Shown one piece after another: positions 17,261-25,395 of a stretch of 64,000 nt of DNA. The translations under genes were made by a program, and so were the position numbers. Location of the stretch: NCBI RefSeq assembly GCF_014203425.1, contig NZ_JACHJC010000001.1, positions 2,542,001 to 2,606,000 of the forward strand. The letters run 5' to 3'. This stretch comes from Micromonospora echinospora (GTDB lineage Bacteria > Actinomycetota > Actinomycetes > Mycobacteriales > Micromonosporaceae). The notes beneath the pieces are model-generated. The model was not told the DNA's origin. It worked only from the letters and a program-made list of their open reading frames with translations, and ran no database searches. Positions within the stretch are counted from its first letter, which is position 1. Every line of letters starts with the position of its first letter.

Positions 17261-18994
17261 ATGAGCACACCTGCCGAGGTCGACCGCCTGCTCAGCGCCG
17301 CCGACGAGATCACCGCGCGGGCCGGTCTCGGCCCGGACACCCGGGCGGCCGTTGAGCGGGCCGTTGCCGCTGCCCGTGGCCTCGGCGATCCGGGGCGTCT
17401 GCTGCATGCTCTCGGCCGCGCCACCCTGAACCTCTCTCAGGAGCGGCTCGCCGATGGCGGTGACGTCACTGAGCTGCGGGAACAGGCCGAGGAGGTCATC
17501 GCGCTCGCCGGCGATCTGCTCTCCGATCCGGACCGGCATGCCGACGCCGTGGTCCGCTCCGTGCAGGCGGGCCAGATCCTGGCCGGCAGCGGACTCGTCG
17601 ATCGCGGGCGCGATGTCGTCGAACGGGTGTGGCGGTTGGTCGCGCCCCGGCCCGCCGACGGCCTCGACGCCCGCCGCGCTCGGACCGCGGCACTGACTGG
17701 GCTGGTCACCCTGCGACTCGAGACGGACCCCTCGGTCCTGGGACCGTTAGCCGCCGAGATGGTCGACCTCCAGCGTGGACTCGCCCGCGACACCGGCGAG
17801 GCGGCCGCCGTGATCGACCTGGCGGACGCCCTCGGAATCTTCGCGCGGGTAGCCAGCACTCTGGGGCGGCCGGACCTGATGCGGGTGGCGCTGACCGAAC
17901 AGTACTCGCTGGAACGGATGTTCCAGGGTTCCGGAGCGCAGAAGCGACTAGAGCGGATCGAGGCGTCGCTGGCGCAGCTGCAACAAGCCGCGCCGGAAAA
18001 CCTGGTGGTGCCCGACTCGGGCGCATGGCGGATACGCCGCTCCTACCTGGATCTGCTGGCCCAGCCCTCACCATCCGGCGTCACCGCCGGCGGGTTCGCG
18101 GCGCGGCTGGCGGCGGAGTCGCGCGTGACCGGCCCCGCACCCGGCAACCGCCCGCCCGCTGACCCGTCGGTGATCGCCGATTGTGCCGCCCGGCTCGATC
18201 AGGGAATCTCTCTGGCCGACGCGGACCAGGTCATCGAGGCCGACCGCGTCCTCGCCGAGCTCGCCGACGAGTTGAGCCTGTACGACGGGGCGACGTCGGA
18301 CCCGACCCGGCGGGACGTCCGGCGCCTCTGGTCCGCAGCCCTCTACCAGCGGGCGATGCTCCGGCACCGGATCGGCCACTGCGACGACGCCTGGGACCTT
18401 GCCTGGCTGTCCGTGGTCGTTGCCGTCCGGCGGCACGAGGGCCTGCCACGCGGGACCGCCACCGAGCGGGAGGCGCTGGCCGACGCGGTCACCCACATGG
18501 TCGACGCCGCCGTGGTCGCGGAAGCCACCGGACGTCACGAAGACCAGATCATGCTGCTGTCCGAGGTGATCGACCGCTGCGCGGACGCGGACGCGGCCCA
18601 CCCGCGGCTGCGTCGAATCCTCGGCACGGCCCTGCACAATCTCGCCGCCGCGCTGCTCGAACGCCGGCAGACGGCGACCGCGGCGCCCTTGGCCGAACGT
18701 GCCTACGCCATCCGTCATGATCTGGCCGTGCTGGACCAGCGCGCAGCCTGGGAGTACGCGAACACACTGCTGCTCACCGCCGCCCTCGCCGTCGACCGTC
18801 AGGACTGGCGAATCGCCGTCGAACGTCTCAGCGCAGTTGGGCGGCTGCTGGCTGCCTTACAGACGTACCCGGAAGCGATGGCCGGATATGCAGGACAGCT
18901 CGTCATCGAGGTCACCGCCCAGGCACCCGAACTGGTGGACCGGGCCCGTGCCGCCGGCACCTGGCCATATCAGACTCGGACCCCTCAGGCGTAG
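17261..18994 (+). CDS. Large helical-repeat (TPR-like) protein of unknown function
   Basis: 577 aa, predominantly alpha-helical. The C-terminal ~250 residues contain repeats of TPR/SEL-like spacing (ALYQRAMLRHRIGHCDDAWD, ALHNLAAALLERRQTATAAP, WEYANTLLLTAALAVDRQDW). The N-terminal part is also helical (AADEITARAGLGPDTRAAVE). No enzymatic motif, signal peptide or membrane segment was found; a scaffold or signalling role is possible. ATG 17261 was preferred over the first possible start because MSTPAEVDRLL begins the regular helical region. Flanked on both sides by long non-coding DNA, so monocistronic. Confidence 0.72.
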   Translation: MSTPAEVDRLLSAADEITARAGLGPDTRAAVERAVAAARGLGDPGRLLHALGRATLNLSQERLADGGDVTELREQAEEVIALAGDLLSDPDRHADAVVRSVQAGQILAGSGLVDRGRDVVERVWRLVAPRPADGLDARRARTAALTGLVTLRLETDPSVLGPLAAEMVDLQRGLARDTGEAAAVIDLADALGIFARVASTLGRPDLMRVALTEQYSLERMFQGSGAQKRLERIEASLAQLQQAAPENLVVPDSGAWRIRRSYLDLLAQPSPSGVTAGGFAARLAAESRVTGPAPGNRPPADPSVIADCAARLDQGISLADADQVIEADRVLAELADELSLYDGATSDPTRRDVRRLWSAALYQRAMLRHRIGHCDDAWDLAWLSVVVAVRRHEGLPRGTATEREALADAVTHMVDAAVVAEATGRHEDQIMLLSEVIDRCADADAAHPRLRRILGTALHNLAAALLERRQTATAAPLAERAYAIRHDLAVLDQRAAWEYANTLLLTAALAVDRQDWRIAVERLSAVGRLLAALQTYPEAMAGYAGQLVIEVTAQAPELVDRARAAGTWPYQTRTPQA

Positions 18995-19173
18995 CGCCCA
19001 CACGTTCGGGGCCCGGCCGGCCGCCTTGGGAGCCCGCTCAACATCAGCGGGCCCTCCGCAGCCCGGCCTGACTCGAACGGTGCTGCCACCAGAGCGGGGG
19101 CGCATGGACAAGGATCCCCGGCATCTGGCTGATTGCCCGCACCGCACGCTCAGGGACCCCAGATCGGCAACCG

Positions 19174-19293
19174 CTGACCCGCCGGACCATCCTCGGCCTT
19201 GGCGCAGTGGTCGGTACCGTCGGCGGCATCTGCGGCATCGGCGGCGGCTCCCTGCTCGGCCCCGTTCTCGCCGGTCGCGGCACCCCGATGACA
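19174..19293 (+). pseudogene. TauE/SafE-type permease, short remnant
   Basis: The frame reads ILGLGAVVGTVGGICGIGGG followed by SLLGPVLAGRGTPM, the glycine-rich first half-repeat of TauE/SafE sulfite/organosulfur exporters. Nothing of the remaining seven helices is present, and the frame degenerates after ~19293. A relic in the 18995-19664 non-coding interval. Confidence 0.6.
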
Positions 19294-19664
19294 ACCAGTT
19301 GGCTGCGCCGCAGGGCAGTCACGTTCCGCGCGCGATCCGTTGCCGCGCTCTGCTGCTGCGTGACGTGATGCTGTGTCGGCTGGCGCAGATGCTCTCCGCT
19401 GGTTCCAGGAGGGGAGTTGACCAGTCATTCCGGCGAACGTGTCCGGAGCCACGCGATGCTGGCTGGCTCCAGGGCTTGAAATCCTACTTCCTCGATAGGA
19501 AAATCGGCCCATGCTGCTTGTTCGGCTGTTCACCTCCCGCCGGGTCGTCGACCTGATGCGGGTCGCCGCGCAGCTCTGTCGCGTGGCGTTCCTTCCGGCC
19601 TGAGCGGCAGGGTCGCCATTGTGGGCCACCTGTCGGGAGCCTAGCGAGGACCTTAGGAGGTTGC
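19294..19664. other. Non-coding interval with a doubtful short ORF
   Basis: Contains a 30-codon frame at 19511-19603 (MLLVRLFTSRRVVDLM...) with AGGAAA ten bases upstream, which is too short and featureless to call. The end of the interval carries the AGGAGG of the next gene. Confidence 0.4.
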
Positions 19665-20573
19665 ATGCGTGCGATCGTCGCCGCTCCGGACGCCATCGGC
19701 GGGTTCCGGGTGATCGATGTTCCGGAGCCCGAATCCGGGCCGGGGCAGGTGCTGGTCGAGGTGCGGCACGCCGCCGTCAACGCCGGCGAGATCCGTCACC
19801 TCGATCTCTGGCCGGCCGGACGGGTGCTCGGGCACGATGCCGCCGGAGAGGTGCTGCGCGCCGCCGAGAGTGGCCCTGGTCCCCGTGTGGGAGACCTGGT
19901 GCTCGCCTTCGGGCCGGGCGCGTGGGCCCAACGCGCGGTGTTCGACCTGGACCGCGTCGCGGTGGTACCCCCCGATGTCGACCTGTCCGAGGTTGCCGCG
20001 CTGCCGATGGTCGGCCTCACCGCGCTGCGGACGCTGCGTGAGTCCGGTCCGCTGCCCGGGCGTCGCGTACTGATCACCGGGGCGTCCGGGGGAGTGGGCC
20101 GGGTTGCCGTCCAGCTGGCTCGGCACGGGGGTGCGTACGTGATCGCCGCGGTCGGGTCGGCGTCCCGGGGCGACGGGCTGGCGGCGCTGGGGGCCGACGA
20201 GGTGGTGGTTGGCCTGAAGGGTGTCGGCGACCCGGTTGACGTGGTGCTGGACACCGTGGGGGGCGCCCAGCTGGTGGCCGCGTGGGGCCTGCTCGCGCCG
20301 GGCGGGGTGGTGCACAGCATCGGCTGGGCCTCCGGTGAACCGGCCGTCTTTCCGGTGAACTCGACCTTCGTCCCGGGCGCATCCCGGACGCTACGGTCCT
20401 TCGGCGACACCACCGCCCCGGCCGCCGATCTGGCGTTGCTGGTGGACCTCGTGGCTCAGGGGGTGCTGCGGGCGCCGATCGGCTGGCGCGGCTCGTGGCG
20501 TCGCCTCGGGGTCGCTATCGAGGCGCTGCGGGAACGACGGGTGCCGGGCAAGGTCCTGCTCGATCTGGACTGA
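19665..20573 (+). CDS. Zinc-independent MDR oxidoreductase (quinone oxidoreductase-like)
   Basis: 302 aa. N-terminal GroES-like domain (VIDVPEPESGPGQVLVEVRH) and Rossmann domain with ITGASGGVGRVAVQLARHGG for NAD(P)H. The structural and catalytic zinc ligands of alcohol dehydrogenases are absent and the protein is short, matching the quinone oxidoreductase branch. Reduces quinones or enones; native substrate unknown. The start is firm: AGGAGG four bases before the ATG. Monocistronic, ending at a hairpin shared with the convergent gene. Confidence 0.85.
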   Translation: MRAIVAAPDAIGGFRVIDVPEPESGPGQVLVEVRHAAVNAGEIRHLDLWPAGRVLGHDAAGEVLRAAESGPGPRVGDLVLAFGPGAWAQRAVFDLDRVAVVPPDVDLSEVAALPMVGLTALRTLRESGPLPGRRVLITGASGGVGRVAVQLARHGGAYVIAAVGSASRGDGLAALGADEVVVGLKGVGDPVDVVLDTVGGAQLVAAWGLLAPGGVVHSIGWASGEPAVFPVNSTFVPGASRTLRSFGDTTAPAADLALLVDLVAQGVLRAPIGWRGSWRRLGVAIEALRERRVPGKVLLDLD

Positions 20574-20845
20574 CTGTGAGGCGCAGCGGTGAGTGTCCGG
20601 CGGATCGGTCCCGGCCCGGAGCGGGTCCAGGTCGACCCGCCGACCTTGCGGTCGACCAGCACCGCGCCCGGCTCGGGCCGTTCGCGTACCCCCACCCGCT
20701 GAACCGCCCGAAGCAGCGGTCATCAGCCCAGGTGCTCAGAGCGGGCCGGCCGGCCCTGAATCGAGTTGATCCTCCTCGGCATGCCAAGTCAGGGGGTCAC
20801 TTCAAGTCGATTCGCCTTCTGCCGTTGCAGTACCAGCCCGGACCG

Positions 20846-20882
20846 CTCGTAGGGTGCCCGCGCGACGCGAGCACCCTACGAG
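20846..20882. terminator. Bidirectional terminator hairpin
   Basis: CTCGTAGGGTGC ... GCACCCTACGAG, a perfect 12-bp stem with a 13-nt loop; flanking CCAGCC and GGCTGG could extend it. It sits 30 bp from the stop of the convergent sugar dehydrogenase gene. The rest of 20574-20912 holds nothing recognisable except AGGGGGTCACTTCAAG (20791-20806), noted separately. Confidence 0.75.
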
Positions 20883-20912
20883 GGCTGGCGGTGCCGGATT
20901 CCCGGCTCGCCC

Positions 20913-22652
20913 TCAGCTCGTGGGGCCGGACGCCGCCCCTCCGAGGGTCACCTTGAGGATCTTCTCGTTGCTGTTGTTCGGGGTGCTGTCCTTGTCTCCG
21001 CCGGTGCTTGTGGTCAGCCACAGGTTGCCGTCGAGGGTCGGTTCGACGGTGCGCAGCCGGAAGTACGTCCCGACGAAGTACTGCTGGATGTTGGTGAGCG
21101 TGTTGCCGCTGATCTCCGCACGGTACATCCGGTTGCCACGCAGGCAGGCGATGTAGAGCACGTCCCGGACGATCGCAATGCCGCTGCACGAGGCCTCGGC
21201 CACCGGGTACGTCCGGATCGGGGCCCTGAAGTTCGGGTTGGCGCAGTCGCCGGAGGTGCCCTCGCAGGCGGGCCAGCCGTAGTTGCCGCCCTTGACGATG
21301 ATGTTGGTCTCGTCCGCGACGTTGTTGCCGAACTCCTGCTCGAAGAGCCGGCCCTGGGAGTCGAAGGCGAGTCCCTGCGGGTTGCGGTGGCCGTAGCTCC
21401 ACACGTAGTTGCCGAAGGGGTTGTCCGCCGGCACGGTGCCGTCGGGGTTGAGCCGCAGCACCTTGCCGCCCAGGTTGGTGGTGTCCTGGGCCACGTCCGG
21501 GTTCTGTCCGTCGCCGGCGGCGGCGTAGAGCTTGCCGTCGGGGCCGAATCGCAGCCGGCCGCCGTTGTGGTACTTGTTACGCGGGATTCCCGTGACGAGC
21601 ACCTGCTCGGTGTTGGTTTGCAGCGTGCCGTCGTAGCGGATGCGCACGATCCGGTTGTCGGTCGTGGTGGTGTGGTAGATGTACAGCCAGCGGTCGGTGG
21701 TGAAGTTGGCCGAGACGGCCAGCCCGAGCACGCCGCCCTCGCCGTTGGTGCCGGCCACGTTCGGCACGGTGCCGATGCTGTGCTTGTCGGTGCCGTCCGG
21801 GTTCATGGCGACGATGTCGAACAGGTCGCGCCGGCCGTAGAGGACCGTGCCGTCGGGCAGTTGCACCAGGCCCCAGGGCAGGTCCTTCTCGGTGGTGATC
21901 GCCGTGGCGCCGCAGACCGGGCTCGTGCAGCCCGAGCCGGTGTGCGCGGTGACCGCGACGCTCGCGCCCGAGACATTGCCCTGGGCGTCACGGGCGGTCA
22001 CGGTGTACCGGTAGTCGGTGTCGGGCGTCAGCCCGGTGTCGGTGAACGTGGTCGCCGGCGGGTTCCCGGCGGTGCCGGTGGTGGAGCCGACCGCCGTACC
22101 GTTGCGCAGGATGGTGTAGCCGGTGACCGCGACGTTGTCGGTGGAGGCCGACCAGGTGAGGGTCACGGCCGTGCCGTTGACAGTCGCGGCCAGGTTGGTC
22201 GGCGTGCTGGGCGGAGACGTGTCCTGCTGGCAGAACGGCGGGGTGACCGAGAGCGTGGAGCTGGCCTGCGAGACGTTGCCGGCGGCGTCGCGGGCGTTGA
22301 CGTACCAGCCCCAGGTGACACCCTGCACGACGCTGAGCGTGGCGGTCAGCGTCCGTCCCGAGACCGAGGTGACGAGCTGGCCGTCGTGGTAGATGTCGTA
22401 GAAGGCGACGCCGACGTTGTCCCGGGAGGCGTACCAGGCGAGCGTGACAGACTGGCAGGTCAGCCGGGTGCGGCGCAGGCCGGTCGGCCGGGTGGGCGGG
22501 CTGGTGTCGGCGGCGAGCCGGGCCGCTTGCTGGCTGCCGGTCGCCGGTGCGGCCGGCGCGGCGTTGGCCGGTACGCCGGTCACGACGGTGCCGGCGCAGA
22601 TCAGCAGGGCGAGCGGGACGCGGTGTCGGAGCTGATGAGGACTAATCCGCAC
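20913..22652 (-). CDS. Secreted PQQ-type sugar dehydrogenase-like protein with two Fn3 domains
   Basis: 579 aa. A signal peptide (ends around VPANAAPA), two fibronectin type III modules (~50-140 and ~145-240, each with TSPP.TPT.L..T starts and W/Y core residues), then a glucose/sorbosone dehydrogenase beta-propeller (~250-570) with LPWGLVQLPDGTVLYG, GGVLGLAVSANF, NKYHNGGRLRFGPDGKLYAA and YVWSYGHRNPQGLAFD. The family uses PQQ and calcium to oxidise sugars or acts on glycans. GTG start with GGAAGGAAAG upstream. In a likely two-gene unit, 27 bp after the SMP-30-like gene on the same strand. Confidence 0.85.
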   Translation of the reverse strand: MRISPHQLRHRVPLALLICAGTVVTGVPANAAPAAPATGSQQAARLAADTSPPTRPTGLRRTRLTCQSVTLAWYASRDNVGVAFYDIYHDGQLVTSVSGRTLTATLSVVQGVTWGWYVNARDAAGNVSQASSTLSVTPPFCQQDTSPPSTPTNLAATVNGTAVTLTWSASTDNVAVTGYTILRNGTAVGSTTGTAGNPPATTFTDTGLTPDTDYRYTVTARDAQGNVSGASVAVTAHTGSGCTSPVCGATAITTEKDLPWGLVQLPDGTVLYGRRDLFDIVAMNPDGTDKHSIGTVPNVAGTNGEGGVLGLAVSANFTTDRWLYIYHTTTTDNRIVRIRYDGTLQTNTEQVLVTGIPRNKYHNGGRLRFGPDGKLYAAAGDGQNPDVAQDTTNLGGKVLRLNPDGTVPADNPFGNYVWSYGHRNPQGLAFDSQGRLFEQEFGNNVADETNIIVKGGNYGWPACEGTSGDCANPNFRAPIRTYPVAEASCSGIAIVRDVLYIACLRGNRMYRAEISGNTLTNIQQYFVGTYFRLRTVEPTLDGNLWLTTSTGGDKDSTPNNSNEKILKVTLGGAASGPTS

Positions 22653-22679
22653 GGGTGCTTTCCTTCCCGGGGTTCTTGG

Positions 22680-23747
22680 TCAGTTCGGGTAGCCGGGGAC
22701 GTTGAGCCGCACGCTGTACAGGCCCGAGTCGTTCGTTCGGCCGGAGGTGATGTAGAGGGTCTGCCGGTCGGGTCCGCCGAACGCCACGTTGGTGGTGCCG
22801 GTGCCGCCGGAGCGGATCGTGCCGAGCTGCGCGCCGGCGGGCGAGTAGACGTGGATCAGCCCGTCCGAGCCGGAGGCCCAGTACACGTTGCCGGCGCAGT
22901 CGATGGTGACCCCGTCGGGACCGCCGAGGTAGTTCACGAAGACGCTGCGGGCGCCGGTGCTGCCGTCGGGCTGGACGACGTACTTGTAGATCTTGTTCTC
23001 GGAGTAGGCGCCCACGTAGAGCGTGCTGCCGTCCGGGGAGAGCGCGATGCCGTTGGGTTGCCGCAGCCGGTCGTCCACCAGCGACACCTGGCCGCCGGAG
23101 ACGCGGAAGACACTGGTACGTCCGCTCATCTGATCGGGTCGGTTGCCGCGCTGGAAGTTGGGGTCGGTGAAGTAGACGACGCCGTCGGAACGGACCGTGA
23201 CGTCGTTGGGTGAGTTGAACGTCCGGCCCTGGTAGTCGGCGGCGACGGTGCTGCGGGCCCGGTCGCTCAGCCGGTATGCGGAGACGTTCCGCTGGTCGTG
23301 GGTGGCGGCGATGATCTGCTGGGCGTCGGGGCTGAGTGCCAGGCCGTTGCTGCCGGCGTTGGCGATGAAGGTGTCGAAAGTCGCCGGCGGGGTGAACCGG
23401 CGGATCGTGGAGGGCTGCACGTTGTTCGACCCGGTGCCCGCGGCCATGTCGGACATCAGCAGGTAGCCGCCGTCGGCGATCCAGACCGGTCCTTCGAGGA
23501 ACGAGAACCCGCCCTGGATCTTCGTCGCGGACACGGAGCTGGCCGGCAGTGGTGGGCCGTACCCGGTGCCGCCCGGGCAGACCCCGGGGGGCGCGCCGGG
23601 TGGGCCGGCGAGCGGGTAGGTGTGAACGTTCACACGAGCGGCGTCCCGAGGTGCCGGGGGTGCGGGTGCGGCGCCGGCGGGGCCTGGTGCGGTGGTGAGC
23701 GCCAGGCACAGGCCGGTGAGAGCGGCCATGGTTGGACGCCAGGTCAT
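22680..23747 (-). CDS. Secreted SMP-30/gluconolactonase-like protein
   Basis: 355 aa. A signal peptide (MTWRPTMAALTGLCLALTTA ... GAAPAP) is followed by a six-bladed propeller with FLEGPVWIADGGYLLMSDMA, NGLALSPDAQQIIAA, FNSPNDVTVRSDGVVYFTDP and QPNGIALSPDGSTLYVG, the metal-site blades of SMP-30/lactonase proteins. It could hydrolyse a lactone produced by the downstream sugar dehydrogenase. Start chosen at the ATG with GGAG seven to ten bases upstream, 21 codons inside the longest frame. Confidence 0.84.
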   Translation of the reverse strand: MTWRPTMAALTGLCLALTTAPGPAGAAPAPPAPRDAARVNVHTYPLAGPPGAPPGVCPGGTGYGPPLPASSVSATKIQGGFSFLEGPVWIADGGYLLMSDMAAGTGSNNVQPSTIRRFTPPATFDTFIANAGSNGLALSPDAQQIIAATHDQRNVSAYRLSDRARSTVAADYQGRTFNSPNDVTVRSDGVVYFTDPNFQRGNRPDQMSGRTSVFRVSGGQVSLVDDRLRQPNGIALSPDGSTLYVGAYSENKIYKYVVQPDGSTGARSVFVNYLGGPDGVTIDCAGNVYWASGSDGLIHVYSPAGAQLGTIRSGGTGTTNVAFGGPDRQTLYITSGRTNDSGLYSVRLNVPGYPN

Positions 23748-24046
23748 CGGGTACTCCAATCGGAATCGGTGAATGCGGGGCCCGTGGTTGGCTGGACCGG
23801 CCCTGGCCACCGACGCCTTCTATTGATCATCATCGATGCATATATGACGCAGCTTAGGCGAGGAAGCGGCGTCCCGCATCAGTTCTCCACGATCACCTTC
23901 GACGCATGCCCCGAAGGTGCCCGATGACCTGGCCGGGTCGGTGGGGTCCGGCCCCCACCGACCCCGGTACACGGGTCGCTCAGCCCGTCGTGCCGGTCGC
24001 TGAGCTTCCAGACCTGGTCACCCGGTACGTCACGGTGGTGCCGCTC

Positions 24047-24244
24047 CAGAAGTGGAAGGACGCCGGCGTGACCGGGTACGACGTGCGCCGGGTCGACGCT
24101 GCCGGCGCCCCGTACCCGGTGACCGGGTTGAGCGCGGACACTCCGTACGCCTTCGTGGTGACGGCCAAGGTGGTTTGGAGGTTGCCCCGCGGGCAGGCGG
24201 CCTCGGTCTCTGCAACGACCTGCAGCGCGGTCCGCAGCGACTGA
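24047..24244 (+). pseudogene. Fibronectin type III domain remnant
   Basis: The frame reads KWKDAGVTGYDVRRVDAAGA ... LSADTPYAFVVTAKVVW ... ASVSATTCS, recognisably the second half of an Fn3 module of secreted glycosidases. There is no signal peptide or catalytic domain; the upstream part (from 23906) does not resemble any family. A relic; the interval 23748-24286 otherwise has no gene. Confidence 0.55.
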
Positions 24245-24286
24245 GGCGCCGCTCAGAGCTCCATGACGGTGGCTCTGGAATATTCA

Positions 24287-24315
24287 TTGCCAACCGTGGA
24301 CGCCGCCCCTACCGT
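24287..24315 (+). promoter_or_regulatory. Sigma-70-type promoter ahead of short ORF and tRNA array
   Basis: TTGCCA (24287-24292), 17-bp spacer, TACCGT (24310-24315): a good match to actinobacterial housekeeping promoters (TTGACN-N17-TANNNT). Drives the small ORF at 24350; whether read-through reaches the tRNA array past the terminator at 24499 is unknown. Confidence 0.55.
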
Positions 24316-24349
24316 GAATTGAACACCGAACCAACCCGAGGAGCTCCCC

Positions 24350-24481
24350 GTGTTGCAGTACGCCTCCACCGAAACCACGCGGTTCATGCCGCGCGGCGGT
24401 CTCGTGCTGTCCTCGATCGGGCGAGCCCACGACCTGTGCGCGAGCGAGCAGAACTGGAAGCCGGGGTGGCGGCGCGTATAG
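24350..24481 (+). CDS. Possible 43-aa protein upstream of tRNA array
   Basis: GTG start with GAGGAG seven bases upstream, 43 codons (MLQYASTETTRFMPRGGLVL ... QNWKPGWRRV), stop TAG, then a rho-independent terminator 17 bp later and a promoter 34 bp before it. The complete transcription/translation frame argues for a real small gene although nothing in the sequence is recognisable. It is the last element before tRNA-Trp and may belong to the same acquired segment. Confidence 0.45.
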   Translation: MLQYASTETTRFMPRGGLVLSSIGRAHDLCASEQNWKPGWRRV

Positions 24482-24498
24482 CGCCAGCGCAAGCTGCG

Positions 24499-24534
24499 AA
24501 GCCGCCCACCCCGCCAGGGACAGGGCGGCTTTTT
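24499..24534 (+). terminator. Rho-independent terminator before tRNA array
   Basis: AAGCCGCC ... GGCGGCTT followed by TTT: an 8-bp stem plus a short U-run, 17 bp after the small ORF and 24 bp before tRNA-Trp. Confidence 0.72.
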
Positions 24535-24557
24535 CGTTACCCGCACACAAACTCCAC

Positions 24558-24630
24558 AGGGGCGTAGCTCAACTGGTAGAGCATCGGTCTCCAAAGCCGA
24601 AGGTTGCAGGTTCGAGTCCTGTCGCCCCTG
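24558..24630 (+). tRNA. tRNA-Trp(CCA)
   Basis: Acceptor AGGGGCG/CGCCCCT fully paired, anticodon loop CTCCAAA, T-arm GCAGG TTCGAGT CCTGT, discriminator G. No encoded CCA. First tRNA of the array; looks intact. Confidence 0.93.
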
Positions 24631-24697
24631 CTTCTCGTCCCGGCTGCGGCCGGCGGCGTCGCAGATTCTCAACTCCACAGTGGATGGCACAGCAATA

Positions 24698-24729
24698 CCC
24701 CGGCCGGCGCCTGCGCGTGCCGGCCGGGG
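24698..24729 (+). terminator. Strong GC hairpin between tRNA-Trp and tRNA-Pro
   Basis: CCCCGGCCGGC ... GCCGGCCGGGG, an 11-bp perfect stem (13 with a G-T and a C-G pair), no U-tract. It could end the tRNA-Trp transcript or act as a processing structure within the array. Confidence 0.5.
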
Positions 24730-24738
24730 GCATTACCT

Positions 24739-24814
24739 CCGGGACGAGGGAGACGGCTGACCCGCTCGCTTTGGGAGCGAGAGAGACGGGGTTCGACACC
24801 CCGGTCCCGGACCA
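24739..24814 (+). tRNA. tRNA-Pro(TGG)
   Basis: Acceptor CCGGGAC/GTCCCGG paired, anticodon stem CTCGC/GCGAG, loop TTTGGGA (anticodon TGG), T-arm CGGGG TTCGACA CCCCG, encoded ACCA. Intact; one of three array members with CCA. One base separates it from the next tRNA. Confidence 0.9.
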
Positions 24815-24815
24815 T

Positions 24816-24888
24816 GGGGTTGTAGCTCAGCTGGTAGAGCGTCGGCACGGCACGCCGAAGGCCGAGGGTTCGAGTCCCTTCTACTCCA
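24816..24888 (+). tRNA. tRNA-Ala(GGC) with C33
   Basis: Acceptor GGGGTTG/CTACTCC with one T-T mismatch and the G3-U70 alanine identity pair present. Anticodon loop ACGGCAC: anticodon GGC, but position 33 is C instead of the near-universal U. No CCA. Possibly impaired in decoding. Confidence 0.82.
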
Positions 24889-24897
24889 CGTACCGAT

Positions 24898-24966
24898 GCC
24901 CTCCTGGCGTACCCGGCAGCGTACGGGGGTGGATTCCCGAGGACTCCATTCAAGTCAGGGAGGGCG
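24898..24966 (+). tRNA. Degraded tRNA-like unit
   Basis: Paired termini GCCCTCC/GGAGGGC, a D-arm-like segment (TGGCGTACCCGGCAGCG) and a central hairpin CGGG/CCCG, but the T-arm is only GACT/AGTC with a loop lacking TTCGA. Spacing fits a tRNA in the array; anticodon not assignable. Confidence 0.35.
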
Positions 24967-25014
24967 CGTAGGCGGATTCCTGGGCGAGCGGCCCGCGATC
25001 CCCGCCAGATCCAT

Positions 25015-25088
25015 GGGCCGTTGGAGCAAGCTGGCAGCTCACCTGGTTCTCAGCCAGGAGGTTACGGGTTCGAGCCCCGTACGGCCTA
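25015..25088 (+). tRNA. tRNA-Glu(CTC)
   Basis: Acceptor GGGCCGT/ACGGCCT (one G-U), D-stem GAGC/GCTC, anticodon stem CCTGG/CCAGG with loop TTCTCAG, T-arm ACGGG TTCGAGC CCCGT, discriminator A. No CCA. Structurally intact. Confidence 0.87.
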
Positions 25089-25103
25089 CGCACAAAATGC
25101 CAT

Positions 25104-25176
25104 GCGGTCGTGGTGAACTCGGCGGACACGTCGGTCTTCCAAACCGAAGAAGCGGGGTCGGTGCCCGCCGACCGCT
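25104..25176 (+). tRNA. tRNA-Gly(TCC), unusual T-loop
   Basis: Acceptor GCGGTCG/CGACCGC perfect, anticodon stem TCGGT/ACCGA, loop CTTCCAA (TCC), discriminator T. The T-stem GCGGG/CCCGC is good but the loop is GTCGGTG instead of TTCRANY, so tertiary structure may be weak. No CCA. Confidence 0.78.
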
Positions 25177-25250
25177 CAGCCATTCCCGGGTGCTCTTTCG
25201 GATCGGGAGGACGCAGCTTCAACTCGTCGCCACCGCTCTCTGCGGATCAC

Positions 25251-25325
25251 GCCTCGGTAGCCCAACTGGTAGGAGGCAGCGCCTTCAAACCGCGCGCAGT
25301 GCGGGTTCGAATCCCGCTCGGGGCA
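25251..25325 (+). tRNA. tRNA with CAA anticodon but no long variable arm
   Basis: Acceptor GCCTCGG/TCGGGGC (two G-U), D-arm GCC/GGC with an enlarged 12-nt loop, anticodon stem GCGCC/CGCGC with a C-C mismatch next to the loop, loop TTCAAAC, T-arm GCGGG TTCGAAT CCCGC. CAA would read Leu UUG, yet the variable loop is only GCAGT; leucine tRNAs normally have a long arm, so amino acid identity is doubtful. Confidence 0.7.
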
Positions 25326-25331
25326 CTCACG

Positions 25332-25358
25332 CCGCTGGTTCGATCCCCGTCGTCCGCT
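25332..25358 (+). tRNA. tRNA 3' fragment
   Basis: GCTGGTTCGATCCCCGT followed by CGTCCGC looks like a T-arm and acceptor 3' strand with no 5' part. Remnant within the array; it abuts the ribosome site of the HNH fragment. Confidence 0.3.
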
Positions 25359-25395
25359 CGCACGGATCACCGGCCACGACAGAAAGGAGGGCCCG

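Noticed and set aside
16276-20806. GAAGTGACCCC at 16276 (+) and its inverse at 20792-20802 as ends of a composite element
   Set aside because: Only 11 bp are shared, no target duplication or transposase lies between, and a chance match of this length in 64 kb is plausible.
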